The notes under the pieces were generated by a model. The model was not told the DNA's origin and made no database searches. It worked only from the letters and a program-made list of their open reading frames with translations. A DNA stretch of 60,466 nt from NCBI GenBank assembly GCA_903862715.1, contig CAIOYY010000001.1, positions 1-60,466 of the forward strand, in the 5' to 3' direction. A program made the position numbers and the translations under genes. How positions within the stretch are numbered: position 1 is the stretch's first letter; every line of letters starts with the position of its first letter. The DNA comes from an uncultured Alphaproteobacteria bacterium (GTDB lineage Bacteria > Pseudomonadota > Alphaproteobacteria > Micropepsales > Micropepsaceae). Positions 9,439-18,591 of this stretch are shown one piece after another.

Positions 9439-10729
9439 GTTCAATCCGGGCGGTGTGATCGCGCTTGGTGCCTACCGTTCCTTGTGGTGGGCGCTGTCGC
9501 CTTTTGTGCCTTTCGTGCTGCGCCATCGGGCGGCGCGCGGCAAGGAGGATATAGCGCGCCTTCCCGAGCGTTTCGGCCATGCCTCACGCGAACGGCCTGA
9601 CGGCACGCTGATCTGGATTCATGGCGCGAGCGTTGGCGAATGTCTTGCCGCTCTGCCGCTGATCGCCCGGCTTCTCGCTTTGCCGGGGCGCAATGTCCTG
9701 CTAACCAGCGGCACGGTAACGTCGGCACAGCTGATGAGCGAGCGATTGCCGCCGCATGCGTTTCACCAGTATGCGCCCATCGACCGAAGCAATGCGGTGC
9801 AAAAATTTCTGACCCATTGGCGACCGGATCTGGCGCTGTTCATCGAATCCGAGTTATGGCCGAACCGGGTGGTGGAAACCCATTACGCGGGCGTGCCTAT
9901 CGCGCTGGTCAATGCGCGTCTTTCGACAAAGTCCTTTCAGGGCTGGAGGCGCGCCAAGGGCGCTGCGCGCAGGCTTTTGGCCTGCATCGATGTGTGCCTT
10001 GCACAGGACACACGCGTCGCGGAGCAATTAAGGATTCTGGGCGCGCCCTCGGTCACGATCTCGGGCAGTCTGAAAGCCGATTCGCCGCCTCTTCCCGTCG
10101 ATGACGCGGCGCTCGCGACGTTTCGCGGGGCTTTGGGTGAACGGCCGCTCTTCCTCGCCGCGCAGACCCATCTCGGCGAAGAGGAAACGGTTTTGGATGC
10201 GGCGCAATCCTTGCGCCAGAAAGTGCCCAACGCGCTGACCGTGATCGTTCCACGCCACCCCGACCGTGGTGACGCGATTGCCGTTCTCGCGCAGATGCGC
10301 GGATTCAAGGTAGCGCGGCGCGCATTGAGGGAATTGCCGCGCGCGGAGACGCAGATTTATGTCGCCGATACGCTGGGCGAGCTGGGACTTTTCTATCGCG
10401 CGGCGAAATTCGCTTTCCTAGGTGGCAGCCTCGTCCCACGCGGCGGCCATAATCCACTGGAGCCCGCCATTCTCGGTGCGCCGGTTCTGACGGGCCCGCA
10501 CACGGAAAATTTCGACGAAACATTCCGCGCGCTTCTCGCGGCGCAGGGCAATGCGCCGATCCGCAATGCGGAAGAATTAAGCCGTGAGGTCATCAGGCTT
10601 TTGTCCGATCCCAGCGAAACCGAAAGATTGGGCGCACGCGCCAGGAGCGCGGTGGCCCAACTCGCCGGCGCCCTCGATCGCACGGTCGATGCCGCCGAAC
10701 ATCTGCTCGCCCGCCATGCGCGCGCCTGA
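9392..10729 (+). CDS. waaA: 3-deoxy-D-manno-octulosonic acid (Kdo) transferase
   Basis: A 445-residue GT30 glycosyltransferase that adds Kdo from CMP-Kdo to lipid IVA at the cytoplasmic face of the inner membrane. The N-terminal acceptor domain shows RLPERFGHAS and WIHGASVGECLAALPL; the C-terminal donor domain shows IVPRHPDRGD and the binding-site stretch GGSLVPRGGHNPLEPA. The start is placed at ATG 9392 (TFEKRIPAP) inside the end of msbA. Its 3' end overlaps lpxK by 14 nt. All this indicates a translationally coupled lipid A assembly operon. Confidence 0.93.
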   Translation: MTFEKRIPAPPPKSDEFNPGGVIALGAYRSLWWALSPFVPFVLRHRAARGKEDIARLPERFGHASRERPDGTLIWIHGASVGECLAALPLIARLLALPGRNVLLTSGTVTSAQLMSERLPPHAFHQYAPIDRSNAVQKFLTHWRPDLALFIESELWPNRVVETHYAGVPIALVNARLSTKSFQGWRRAKGAARRLLACIDVCLAQDTRVAEQLRILGAPSVTISGSLKADSPPLPVDDAALATFRGALGERPLFLAAQTHLGEEETVLDAAQSLRQKVPNALTVIVPRHPDRGDAIAVLAQMRGFKVARRALRELPRAETQIYVADTLGELGLFYRAAKFAFLGGSLVPRGGHNPLEPAILGAPVLTGPHTENFDETFRALLAAQGNAPIRNAEELSREVIRLLSDPSETERLGARARSAVAQLAGALDRTVDAAEHLLARHARA

Positions 10730-11681
10730 CTTCTGGTACCGCACGGGTACAAGCGCGAAAATCTTCGCCGCGCTGCTTTCGCCGCTGTCCCTACCCTATC
10801 GCGCCAGTGCGTTATGGAAGAAGGGCACAAAGGGCTATCGCGCGAAAGCACGCGTGCTGTGTGTCGGCAATCTGACCGTGGGCGGCACGGGAAAAACACC
10901 GATTGCGCTTGCACTCGCCGAAATGCTGCAGGAGCGCGATATGCGCGTTGCCTTTCTGACGCGAGGCTATGGCGGAAGCGCACATGGCCCCCTTCGCGTG
11001 GAGGCGCAGCACAGCGCGGCCGATGTGGGGGACGAAGCTTTGCTGCTCGCCCGGAGCGCACCGACCATCGTGGCGCGCGAGCGCGCCGAAGGGGCGAAGC
11101 TTGCAGACTCTATCGGCGCCGATATCATCGTGATGGATGACGGCTATCAGAATATGTCGCTTCAGAAGGATATGTCGCTGCTGGTGATCGATGCGGAACA
11201 GGGCTTCGGCAATGGCCACCTAGTGCCCGCGGGACCATTGCGCGAGCCGATTGCTTCGGGCCTTGCTCGCGCCGATGGCGTGATATGGATCGGCGATAAG
11301 GCAACGTCATTTTCGGGTTTTACCGGACCGCAATTTCACGCTGTTCTCGCCGCGCCGGAAAACGAGATTGCGGGACGGCGGGTCGTCGCCTTTGCCGGGA
11401 TCGGACGACCGCAGAAATTCTTCGATACGCTGAAAAACATGGACGCGGAGATTTGCGGGACGGAACATTTCGCCGATCATCATGCGTTCAGCGCATCTGA
11501 ACTCAAACATCTGCGCGCGAAGGCGCTGACCCGGCGCGCGCTGCTGGTAACGACGGAAAAGGATTTCGTCCGTCTTCCCGAAAAAGAGCGCGAGGGTATT
11601 GTCGCGGTTCCCGTTCGGGCCGTATTTAAAGATAGCCCTGCCTTGAATCGCCTGCTCGATGCGCTTGCGGCGGAAGCGTGA
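10716..11681 (+). CDS. lpxK: tetraacyldisaccharide 4'-kinase LpxK
   Basis: A 321-residue P-loop kinase that phosphorylates the 4' position of the tetraacyldisaccharide to make lipid IVA. The start at ATG 10716 gives the usual N-terminus (APDFWYRTG) including a membrane-associating helix. The P-loop is VGNLTVGGTGKTP, followed by a RGYGG motif and the segment MDDGYQNMSL expected for the catalytic Asp. The C-terminal domain carries FFDTL and DHHAFS. In the pathway WaaA acts after LpxK, although waaA is encoded upstream here. Confidence 0.93.
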   Translation: MRAPDFWYRTGTSAKIFAALLSPLSLPYRASALWKKGTKGYRAKARVLCVGNLTVGGTGKTPIALALAEMLQERDMRVAFLTRGYGGSAHGPLRVEAQHSAADVGDEALLLARSAPTIVARERAEGAKLADSIGADIIVMDDGYQNMSLQKDMSLLVIDAEQGFGNGHLVPAGPLREPIASGLARADGVIWIGDKATSFSGFTGPQFHAVLAAPENEIAGRRVVAFAGIGRPQKFFDTLKNMDAEICGTEHFADHHAFSASELKHLRAKALTRRALLVTTEKDFVRLPEKEREGIVAVPVRAVFKDSPALNRLLDALAAEA

Positions 11682-11688
11682 GGGAGCG

Positions 11689-12681
11689 ATGAACCAGACC
11701 ACACCGAAAATTCCCGCGCCGCCGCGCATGCCGTTCCGGCGGAAATTCCGTTATCGCGTCGAGGCCGCCGGTTTCTTCGCGGTGATCGGTTTCTTCCGGC
11801 TATTCGGCGTCGACCGCGCCTCCGCCATCGGTGGCTGGATAGGGAGGACCTTCATCGCACCGACGAAACTGTCAAAACTGGCGCGCGAAAATCTGGTCGC
11901 GGCCTTTCCCGAAAAGGACGCAGCCGAGATCGAGACCATCCTTAGCGGCATGTGGGACAATCTCGGACGGGTGATGGCGGAATATGCCCATCTCGATCGC
12001 ATTCACGCGATGGGCGACGACCCGCGCATTATCGTTTCGGGACTGGAGAACGCGCCGCCATTGGAAGAACGCGCGCAGGGCGCGTTTCTAGTCTCGGCGC
12101 ATTTCGCCAATTGGGAGATCATGCCGGCCGCCGCGCGCGATTACGGCCTTACCGGCGCGACCATCGTGCGGCCGACCAACAATCCTTACGTCAATGACTG
12201 GCTCGAAAAGACGCGCACGCGCAACGGCATGGCGGAACTGGTTTCCAAGGGCGCGGACGGGATGCGGCGCATTTACGGACTCTTACGCAAGGGCGAATAT
12301 GTCTGCATGCTGGTTGATCAGCGCGCGAGCGAAGGGATTCCGGTGCCTTTCTTCGGACGCGATGCGCTGACGACGCCCGCCCCGGCTGCGCTGGCGCTAC
12401 GCCTCGGCGCGCTGGTCGTACCGTTTTCCAATGAACGCGTGGGCGGTGCGCGCTTTCATGTAAAATTGCATAAGCCGATTGTGCGGCCCAACACCGGCGA
12501 TCATGCACGCGACACGCTGGAATTCACCGCGGCGATCACGGCGTTTGTGGAGGAACGGGTGCGCGAAAACCCTGAGCAATGGCTTTGGATTCATCGCCGC
12601 TGGGTTGATGCCGACGCGCCGTTGCGTAAGCGGGCTCAGGCCCTCGCGGATGCCGCCAGCGCGACGTCGAGCCGTTTCTGA
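11689..12681 (+). CDS. lipid A biosynthesis acyltransferase (LpxL/HtrB family)
   Basis: A 330-residue membrane-anchored late acyltransferase that adds a secondary acyl chain to Kdo-lipid A. The start is ATG 11689, preceded by AGGGAG. A hydrophobic N-terminal anchor (FFAVIGFFRLFGV) is followed by the catalytic block SAHFANWEI, matching the HX4(D/E) motif, then QRASEGIPVPFFG and the closing PEQWLWIHRRW motif. Acyl chain specificity (LpxL versus LpxM) cannot be told. The last 46 nt overlap the convergent M23 peptidase gene. Confidence 0.88.
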   Translation: MNQTTPKIPAPPRMPFRRKFRYRVEAAGFFAVIGFFRLFGVDRASAIGGWIGRTFIAPTKLSKLARENLVAAFPEKDAAEIETILSGMWDNLGRVMAEYAHLDRIHAMGDDPRIIVSGLENAPPLEERAQGAFLVSAHFANWEIMPAAARDYGLTGATIVRPTNNPYVNDWLEKTRTRNGMAELVSKGADGMRRIYGLLRKGEYVCMLVDQRASEGIPVPFFGRDALTTPAPAALALRLGALVVPFSNERVGGARFHVKLHKPIVRPNTGDHARDTLEFTAAITAFVEERVRENPEQWLWIHRRWVDADAPLRKRAQALADAASATSSRF

Positions 12682-13499
12682 AACCAGTTCATGCGCCAGC
12701 AGAGATGCGGGCCGGTCGCCCGGCCCGTCGCGCCGACGCGGCCGATGATATCGCCGCGGGAAAGACGGTCGCCGACCGCGACTTCCATGCGGCTCATATG
12801 GAGATAGCTGGTCGACACGCCATGGCCGTGATCGATCACCATCGTATTGCCGGAGAGATAAAGGTCCTCGGCAAGGCGCACGATGCCACCGGTGGGCGCG
12901 GCGATGGCCGTGCCTTCGGAGGCCGCGATATCGACCCCGTAATGCGGCGCGCGCGGCTCGCCATTGAGGACACGCTGATTGCCGAAATTGCCGGTGATGA
13001 TGCCCTGGATCGGCCAGGCCAGTTCTTCGGCGAACCAGGTTTCATTGGAGTCGAACATGCGCGCTTCTACGACCACGCGGGCGTCGCGCGCGATACGTTC
13101 CGCGACCTCGGCCGGTGGCGAGACATATTGTTCGGGCAGGCCGTCGATGCGCTGAATGTCGAATTCGCGTGGGCTAGGCGTCACCATGCGGGTTTCGCTC
13201 AATCCTCCCGGATAGGCGACGCGTACCGGAACTGCCTCCGTGTCGTTGTAATTGAAGCCGAAACAGAACAGCCCGCCATCGGCGCGCACGGGTTCGTCGC
13301 TGACCCAGACGCGGCTGCCTTCGGGCACATGACCCAGCACCAGACCGCCCTGCGCGGGTTTGCCGGACAGTGTCAGCGTTTCGGATTCGGCGGCGCGTAA
13401 GGGAAGGCCCCATTTGCAGAGTACGGCAAAGGCGAGCCCGCCCATCATCACATCGCGCCGCGTCACGAAGGGCCCCATCGCGCGGCCGTTTCCCGTCAT
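12636..13499 (-). CDS. M23 family metallopeptidase (LytM-type), exported
   Basis: A 287-residue protein with an N-terminal export signal (TRRDVMMGGLAFAV, which has a twin-Arg look, cleaved near LRAAES) and a C-terminal LytM domain. Zinc ligands are HYGVDIA, HMSRM and the downstream GPHLCWRMNW. The family cleaves peptidoglycan cross-bridges or acts as an inactive LytM activator; the intact HxxxD and HxH-like motifs suggest catalytic activity. It follows the DUF2093 gene with a 4-nt overlap and is convergent with the acyltransferase gene. Confidence 0.85.
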   Translation of the reverse strand: MTGNGRAMGPFVTRRDVMMGGLAFAVLCKWGLPLRAAESETLTLSGKPAQGGLVLGHVPEGSRVWVSDEPVRADGGLFCFGFNYNDTEAVPVRVAYPGGLSETRMVTPSPREFDIQRIDGLPEQYVSPPAEVAERIARDARVVVEARMFDSNETWFAEELAWPIQGIITGNFGNQRVLNGEPRAPHYGVDIAASEGTAIAAPTGGIVRLAEDLYLSGNTMVIDHGHGVSTSYLHMSRMEVAVGDRLSRGDIIGRVGATGRATGPHLCWRMNWFQKRLDVALAASARA

Positions 13500-13720
13500 C
13501 GATGGAGGAGCCCCCGCTCCTGCATGCGCTTCAGCGCCGCGGCGGGGCCGGCATAGGGTTCCTGCAATTCGACGCTCCAGTAGCGCAGGCCTTCGAGCGG
13601 AATCTTCGTGCCGGTAACGGCACAGACCACATAGGCGCCGGGCGAGATGATGTGATACTCGCCGTCGAGATATTTGAGGGTGGCAGCCTCGCCGCCAATG
13701 TCGCGTTCAAACTGGTTCAT
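13496..13720 (-). CDS. DUF2093 domain-containing small protein
   Basis: A 74-residue protein of the alphaproteobacterial DUF2093 family, recognised by EATLKYLDGEYHIISPG, GAYVVCAVTG and IPLEGLRYWSVELQEPYA. ATG at 13720 is preferred over an in-frame TTG three codons upstream. The stop overlaps the start of the M23 peptidase gene (ATGA). No membrane segment is present. Function is unknown; it commonly sits between xseA and an M23 peptidase. Confidence 0.82.
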   Translation of the reverse strand: MNQFERDIGGEAATLKYLDGEYHIISPGAYVVCAVTGTKIPLEGLRYWSVELQEPYAGPAAALKRMQERGLLHR

Positions 13721-13791
13721 AATGCGCAATTCTAACGCCCGGGATTTGAAATGGCCACCCGCACCTTCTCGAAGATGAAAAAAGACCGCAC

Positions 13792-15393
13792 TTAAAAAAG
13801 ATCGCCCTGGCCCGGTTTGGCGGATTTGCGTGGTGTGGAATGGGAGCCGGAACCCGCAGACAACTTTCCATCGGACGATTTTCCCTCCGCCAGCACGCCC
13901 GTTTCGCCATCGGCAAATTGCAGCACGAGTTTTTCGCCTGCGCGTATCGTTTCCGCACGGCGGCGCACCTGTCCGTCAGGCGTTTTCACGAGCGCAAAGC
14001 CCCGTTCCAGCACCGCGAGATAGCTGACGCTGTCGAGGACACGGGTTTGCGCCAGGAGCGCACGGGCCGCGCCGTCGACATGATGGGCATAGGCCCGGCG
14101 AAGCCGCACGGTCAATTTTGCGATGTGATCGGCATGCCGGGCATTTTCGCGCGCGACAAGACGCGGACGCAAGAGGGCGGCGCTGCGCTGAAGGCGGGCG
14201 TCGTGCCGTTGCAAATTCTGCAGCAAGGCGCCGCGCAAACGATCCGTCATTTTCAGAACGTGATCGGTCCGGCGGGCGTTTTCCCGTGCAATGAGACGCG
14301 GGCGTAGAAGAGTGGAAGCACGTTGCAGGCGCGCATCGTGGCGTTGCAGATTCTGAAACAATGCGCCGCGCAAACGGTCGGCCGCTGCATCGAAACGTTG
14401 CCGCGCCAGCGCCAGGAGCGCATCGGCGCGCGGTAGCGCGCGGGCGAGCCCCGAGAGAGTCTGACGGCGGCGCTCGAAATCACGCGTAACCCCGCGAAGA
14501 AGCCTGCGTTCGAGATCAAGCGTTGCCCCGGCGAGATCGCGCAGTACGGGAACGGCCATTTCGGCGGCGGCGGTCGGAGTCGGCGCACGACGGTCGGAGG
14601 CAAAGTCGATCAGCGTGGTATCGGTTTCATGGCCAACGGCGGAAATCAGCGGGATTTTCGACGCCGCCGCCGCGCGCACCACCGCCTCGTCGCTGAAGGC
14701 GAGCAGATCCTCGAAAGAGCCGCCGCCGCGCGCGACGATGAGGACATCGGGGCGCGGGATGGCACCACCACGCGGAAGGGCATTGAAGCCGTTGATGGCG
14801 GCAACGATTTCGGCGGGCGCACGGTCGCCCTGCACGCTGACCGGCCACAGAAGGACCCGGCGCGGAAAACGGTCGCCCAGTCGGTGGAGAATGTCGCGGA
14901 TGACGGCGCCCGTCGGCGATGTCACCACGCCGACGATCTCGGGCAGAAATGGTAGCGGCCGTTTGCGGTCCTCGCCAAACAGGCCTTCGGCGGCGAGCCG
15001 TTTCTTGCGGTCTTCCAGCATCGCCATCAGCGCGCCGAGACCGGCCAGTTCCATCTGTTCGACGACGACCTGGTATTTCGACTGGCCGGGGAAGGTTGTG
15101 ATCCGTCCGGTGCAGATGACTTCGAGGCCCTGTTCGGGCTTTACCGCGAGCTTGCCGAAACTGCCCTTCCACACCACCGAAGCGATGACCGATTTGTCGT
15201 CTTTCAGGTCGAAATAACAATGCCCGCTGGAGTGGCGGCTGACGCGGCTGACCTCGCCACGGATGCGAACATGGGGGAATATGTCCTCGACCGTGCGCTT
15301 CAGGGCCTGGGATATCTCGCTGACCGTAAATTCCGGGAGATTTCCGGGGCCGCGGCGATAGTCGCCAGCCTCAATGGGGGTTTCGTCGCTCAT
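13792..15393 (-). CDS. xseA: exodeoxyribonuclease VII large subunit XseA
   Basis: A 533-residue nuclease subunit that degrades single-stranded DNA with XseB. Residues ~20-120 are the OB-fold domain (FTVSEISQALKRTVED, then RIRGEVS and GHCYFDLKDD). The central catalytic domain has GVVTSPTGAVIRDILHR and the conserved RGGGSFEDLLAF, SAVGHETD and DRRAPTPTAAAE blocks. The C-terminal half is a long coiled coil containing a 45-residue tandem duplication. ATG 15393 is chosen because it begins just before the OB fold. It is divergent from purD, with 49 nt between. xseB is about 15 kb away in the isoprenoid cluster. Confidence 0.94.
   Translation of the reverse strand: MSDETPIEAGDYRRGPGNLPEFTVSEISQALKRTVEDIFPHVRIRGEVSRVSRHSSGHCYFDLKDDKSVIASVVWKGSFGKLAVKPEQGLEVICTGRITTFPGQSKYQVVVEQMELAGLGALMAMLEDRKKRLAAEGLFGEDRKRPLPFLPEIVGVVTSPTGAVIRDILHRLGDRFPRRVLLWPVSVQGDRAPAEIVAAINGFNALPRGGAIPRPDVLIVARGGGSFEDLLAFSDEAVVRAAAASKIPLISAVGHETDTTLIDFASDRRAPTPTAAAEMAVPVLRDLAGATLDLERRLLRGVTRDFERRRQTLSGLARALPRADALLALARQRFDAAADRLRGALFQNLQRHDARLQRASTLLRPRLIARENARRTDHVLKMTDRLRGALLQNLQRHDARLQRSAALLRPRLVARENARHADHIAKLTVRLRRAYAHHVDGAARALLAQTRVLDSVSYLAVLERGFALVKTPDGQVRRRAETIRAGEKLVLQFADGETGVLAEGKSSDGKLSAGSGSHSTPRKSAKPGQGDLF
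14104..14373 (-). repeat. tandem 135-bp in-frame duplication inside xseA
   Basis: Two adjacent 135-bp units, 14239-14373 and 14104-14238, encode residues 341-385 and 386-430 of XseA. Each unit starts LRGAL(F/L)QNLQRHDARLQR and ends with a variable helix. By my count 34 of 45 residues are identical between copies. The phase is an exact multiple of three, so the coiled coil is lengthened without breaking the frame. Confidence 0.85.
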
Positions 15394-15442
15394 GGGGCAA
15401 TGATACAGCCCTTCGCAGAACCTGCCAGCGGGACAGCGCCAC

Positions 15443-16723
15443 GTGAACCTCCTTCTTATCGGCTCGGGCGGACGCGAGCACGCCCTGGCCTGGTCCCTCG
15501 CGGCCAGCCCGCTCATCACCAAGCTCTACTGCGCCCCCGGCAATGCCGGAATCGCCGAACTTGCCGAATGCGTGCCCATCGATGTGATGGCCATAGACCG
15601 CCTTCTCGCCTTTGCGCGGGAGAAGCGAATCGATTTCGCCATCATCGGCCCGGAAGCGCCGCTGGTGGCCGGCATCGCCGACCGCTTCGAGGCCGCCGGG
15701 ATCAAGACCTTTGGACCATCGGCCAAGGCGGCAATGCTGGAAGGCTCCAAAGCCTTCGTGAAAGATCTCTGCATCGAGAACAATATTCCGACCGCCGCCT
15801 ATAAACGCTGCCAGGACGCCGAGACCGCGAAAGCCTATGCGGCCACGCTTGCGCTCCCTGTCGTGGTGAAGGCCGACGGCCTCGCCCAGGGTAAGGGCGT
15901 CATCATCGCCGAGACGCGCGAAGCGACGATCGAGGCCATCGACACGATGTTCGGCGGCGCCTTCGGCGCGGCGGGCCAGGAAGTTGTCATCGAGGAATTT
16001 CTGGAAGGTGAGGAAGCGAGCTTCTTCGCGCTCACGGATGGCGTACATGTGCTGCCGCTTGCGGGCGCGCAGGATCACAAACGCGTTTCGGACGGCGATG
16101 TCGGACCGAACACCGGCGGCATGGGCGCCTATTCGCCCGCGCCGGTTCTGACGCCGGAATTGAGCGCGGACATCGTGACGCGCATTATCCAGCCGACGGT
16201 CGATGCGATGCGGGCACGCGGCACGCCCTATGTCGGCGTGTTGTTCGCCGGACTGATGATGACGCAGGAGGGCCCGAAGCTTATCGAATATAATTGTCGT
16301 TTCGGCGATCCCGAATGTCAGGTGCTGATGCTGCGGCTGAAATCGGATCTGCTGCCCGCGCTGATGGCCGCACGCGACGGCATTCTCGATACGGTGGATT
16401 TGCGCTGGCGTTCCGATGCCGCATTGACGGTCGTCATGGCTTCGCGCGGTTATCCCGGAAATTACGAGAAGGGCAGCGAAATCCGCGGCCTTTCGGAAGC
16501 GCGCAAAGTAGCGGGGGTCGAAATTTTCCATGCCGGCACCGAGATGCGCGACGGCAAGCTTGTGGCGACCGGCGGCCGGGTGCTGAACATCTGCGCACTG
16601 GGACGCGATGTGCGCGACGCGCAGCTGCGCGCCTATGAGGCGGTGGCGCTGATCGACTGGCCCGCAGGCTTCTGCCGCCACGACATTGGCTGGCGCGCCA
16701 TCGCGCGGGAACATTCAAAATGA
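15443..16723 (+). CDS. purD: phosphoribosylamine-glycine ligase PurD
   Basis: A 426-residue ATP-grasp ligase that joins glycine to 5-phosphoribosylamine in de novo purine synthesis. The N-terminus [17 protein letters not shown] is diagnostic. The ATP-grasp core shows [30 protein letters not shown] and [21 protein letters not shown], and Mg/ATP-binding residues are in [12 protein letters not shown]. It is full length for the family. The stop overlaps the start of the PAP2 gene (ATGA). Confidence 0.96.
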   Translation: MNLLLIGSGGREHALAWSLAASPLITKLYCAPGNAGIAELAECVPIDVMAIDRLLAFAREKRIDFAIIGPEAPLVAGIADRFEAAGIKTFGPSAKAAMLEGSKAFVKDLCIENNIPTAAYKRCQDAETAKAYAATLALPVVVKADGLAQGKGVIIAETREATIEAIDTMFGGAFGAAGQEVVIEEFLEGEEASFFALTDGVHVLPLAGAQDHKRVSDGDVGPNTGGMGAYSPAPVLTPELSADIVTRIIQPTVDAMRARGTPYVGVLFAGLMMTQEGPKLIEYNCRFGDPECQVLMLRLKSDLLPALMAARDGILDTVDLRWRSDAALTVVMASRGYPGNYEKGSEIRGLSEARKVAGVEIFHAGTEMRDGKLVATGGRVLNICALGRDVRDAQLRAYEAVALIDWPAGFCRHDIGWRAIAREHSK

Positions 16724-17340
16724 TGTTGTGGCTGGGCGTCGCCCTTCTCCTCGCAGGGCTCCCCGCCCTCGTGGTGGACCGGCAGCTCGCCCAATATTGC
16801 CGCGAGCATCTGGAGCCACCGCTCCTTACCGTTCTGGTGCGAACCACGGATTGGGCCAAAGGCGCGCCCTGGATCATCGGGATCACCCTTCTTTACCTGG
16901 GCACACAGGCATTCATGACGGTTTGGGGGGAGACCCCGAACGCCCGCTATGCCAGTGATATTTCACTGGCGCTGCTGGCGAGCTTCGTGGTCGGCAGCAT
17001 CATTCTGCATGCGGTGAAACTTTTTCTGGGCCGCCGCCGCCCGCGCGACGATTTTGAGCACGGGCTTTATGGTTTTGTTTTCTTCCAATGGCATTTGCAG
17101 CACAATTCCTTTCCATCCGGCCATGCGCTCACGATCTTTTGTGTTGCAACCTGGGCATCGGCCCTTTTGCCCAGTTTTGCGCCACTCTGGCTGGGCATCG
17201 CCGCCTATCTGGGAATGACGCGCGCGGTCCTTGCAGTTCATTTCCTTAGCGATGTAGTAATTGGCTCTGCCATCGGCATTCTAGCCACGCGCGAGACGAT
17301 GCGGCTCGCTTTCCCGCATCTTGTGCCATTCTGGTTCTGA
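16720..17340 (+). CDS. PAP2 superfamily membrane phosphatase
   Basis: A 206-residue multi-span membrane protein with the three-part acid phosphatase signature: [12 protein letters not shown] (motif 1), FPSGHA (motif 2) and [13 protein letters not shown] (motif 3, with Thr in place of the usual Ser before Arg). Such enzymes dephosphorylate lipid phosphates, for example phosphatidic acid, undecaprenyl diphosphate or phosphatidylglycerol phosphate. The substrate is not evident here. It is translationally coupled to purD through a 4-nt overlap and lies 6 nt before the terC-like gene. Confidence 0.85.
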   Translation: MMLWLGVALLLAGLPALVVDRQLAQYCREHLEPPLLTVLVRTTDWAKGAPWIIGITLLYLGTQAFMTVWGETPNARYASDISLALLASFVVGSIILHAVKLFLGRRRPRDDFEHGLYGFVFFQWHLQHNSFPSGHALTIFCVATWASALLPSFAPLWLGIAAYLGMTRAVLAVHFLSDVVIGSAIGILATRETMRLAFPHLVPFWF

Positions 17341-17346
17341 CGAAAC

Positions 17347-18096
17347 ATGCTCGAACTTCTGACCGATCCCAACGCTTGGCTTAGTCTGGCGACCCTTACT
17401 TTGCTCGAAGTCATTCTGGGCATCGACAATGTGATCTTCCTCGCCATCGTGTCGGAGAGGCTGCCACCGGAAAAACGTGCGCTGGCGCGCCGCATCGGTC
17501 TGAGCCTCGCGCTTATCATGCGCATTGCGCTGCTCGCGAGCATCTCATTCATCCTGTCGTTGCAACAGCCTATCATCGAATTGTTTGGGACCGGATATTC
17601 CTGGCGCGACGTCGTTCTCGCAGCCGGCGGATTGTTCCTGCTCTACAAGGGCACGCAGGAAATTCACAATGAAGTCGAGCATGACCACGGCAGCGGCAAG
17701 GCCGCGCTTACCGCGTCATTTGGCGCGGTAATCCTGCAGATCGCGGTGCTCGATCTGGTATTCTCGCTGGATTCCGTCATCACCGCGGTGGGTATGGCCG
17801 ATCACATCGAGGTCATGATCATCGCGGTGGTCCTCGCCATCATCGTGATGATGGTCGCCGCCGAACCGGTCGCGACCTATATCAGCCGCCACCCGACTGT
17901 GAAGATGCTGGGCCTGAGCTTCCTGCTACTGGTTGGTCTCGCGCTGATTGCAGATGCCGCGCATTTCCATATCCCGCGCGAATATCTCTATTTCGCCATC
18001 GCCTTCTCGATCATGGTCGAAGTACTTAATCAATTCGCGGCGCGAAAACGCAACAGCAAGCACGCTACTTCCGGCGGGCACGAAAAAATTCCGTAA
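17347..18096 (+). CDS. TerC family integral membrane protein
   Basis: A 249-residue membrane protein with the TerC family pattern of acidic residues within helices: LLEVILGIDNVIFL near the N-terminus and LDLVFSLDSVITAVG in the middle. The C-terminal helix set ends in a basic tail. The family is linked to tellurite resistance and, in several bacteria, to manganese export or metalation of exported proteins; the exact role cannot be read from sequence. Its 3' end overlaps tadA on the opposite strand by 32 nt. Confidence 0.85.
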   Translation: MLELLTDPNAWLSLATLTLLEVILGIDNVIFLAIVSERLPPEKRALARRIGLSLALIMRIALLASISFILSLQQPIIELFGTGYSWRDVVLAAGGLFLLYKGTQEIHNEVEHDHGSGKAALTASFGAVILQIAVLDLVFSLDSVITAVGMADHIEVMIIAVVLAIIVMMVAAEPVATYISRHPTVKMLGLSFLLLVGLALIADAAHFHIPREYLYFAIAFSIMVEVLNQFAARKRNSKHATSGGHEKIP

Positions 18097-18520
18097 GAAG
18101 CCGTCCGGCGGCGAGTTCGTCGCCGGCCCGCGCCACGCTGGTGCGATGATGGCAGGTGGGCTGGCGAAAGAATTGCGGCCCGTGTTCGACCGCGCCGCCT
18201 TTGGGATCGGCCGCCGCATAAACGAGCCGCGCTACCCGCGCCAGCGATATCGCCCCCGCACACATCGCACAGGGCTCCAGCGTCACGTATAGCGTGGTGC
18301 CGAGAAGACGTTCATTTCCGATAGCCGCCGCGCCGGCGCGCAAGACGACCATCTCGGCATGGGCCGTGGGGTCGTGCCATTCGACGATGCGGTTGCCGCT
18401 TTGCGCGAGAATTTTGCCGTCATTGGTCGTGAGCACCGCGCCGACCGGCACTTCGCCTCGGGCGGCGGCGGCGGCGGCTTCTTCCAGCGCCACAAGGATA
18501 TACTCTTCATCGACGGACAT
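18065..18520 (-). CDS. tadA: tRNA adenosine(34) deaminase TadA
   Basis: A 151-residue zinc deaminase that converts A34 to inosine in tRNA-Arg(ACG). Catalytic His54 and Glu56 lie in HAEM and the zinc cysteines are Cys84 and Cys87 in PCAMC. The helical EPCAMCAGAI block and GGAVEHG loop match TadA rather than free cytosine deaminases. ATG 18520 gives the usual start just before the first helix. It is divergent from rluB, with about 70 nt between. Confidence 0.92.
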   Translation of the reverse strand: MSVDEEYILVALEEAAAAAARGEVPVGAVLTTNDGKILAQSGNRIVEWHDPTAHAEMVVLRAGAAAIGNERLLGTTLYVTLEPCAMCAGAISLARVARLVYAAADPKGGAVEHGPQFFRQPTCHHRTSVARAGDELAAGRLLTEFFRARRK

Positions 18521-18591
18521 TCGTGAGGGGGCTTGCAAGCGTTTCCGCCCCACAGTACCCCGAGACGTCGTCACTATTGAAGGAATTCGGC

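Noticed and set aside
18523..18591. Upstream GTG at 18523 as the rluB start
   Set aside because: It lacks a good ribosome site and adds 23 residues without similarity; the GTG at 18592 has AAGGA at good spacing.
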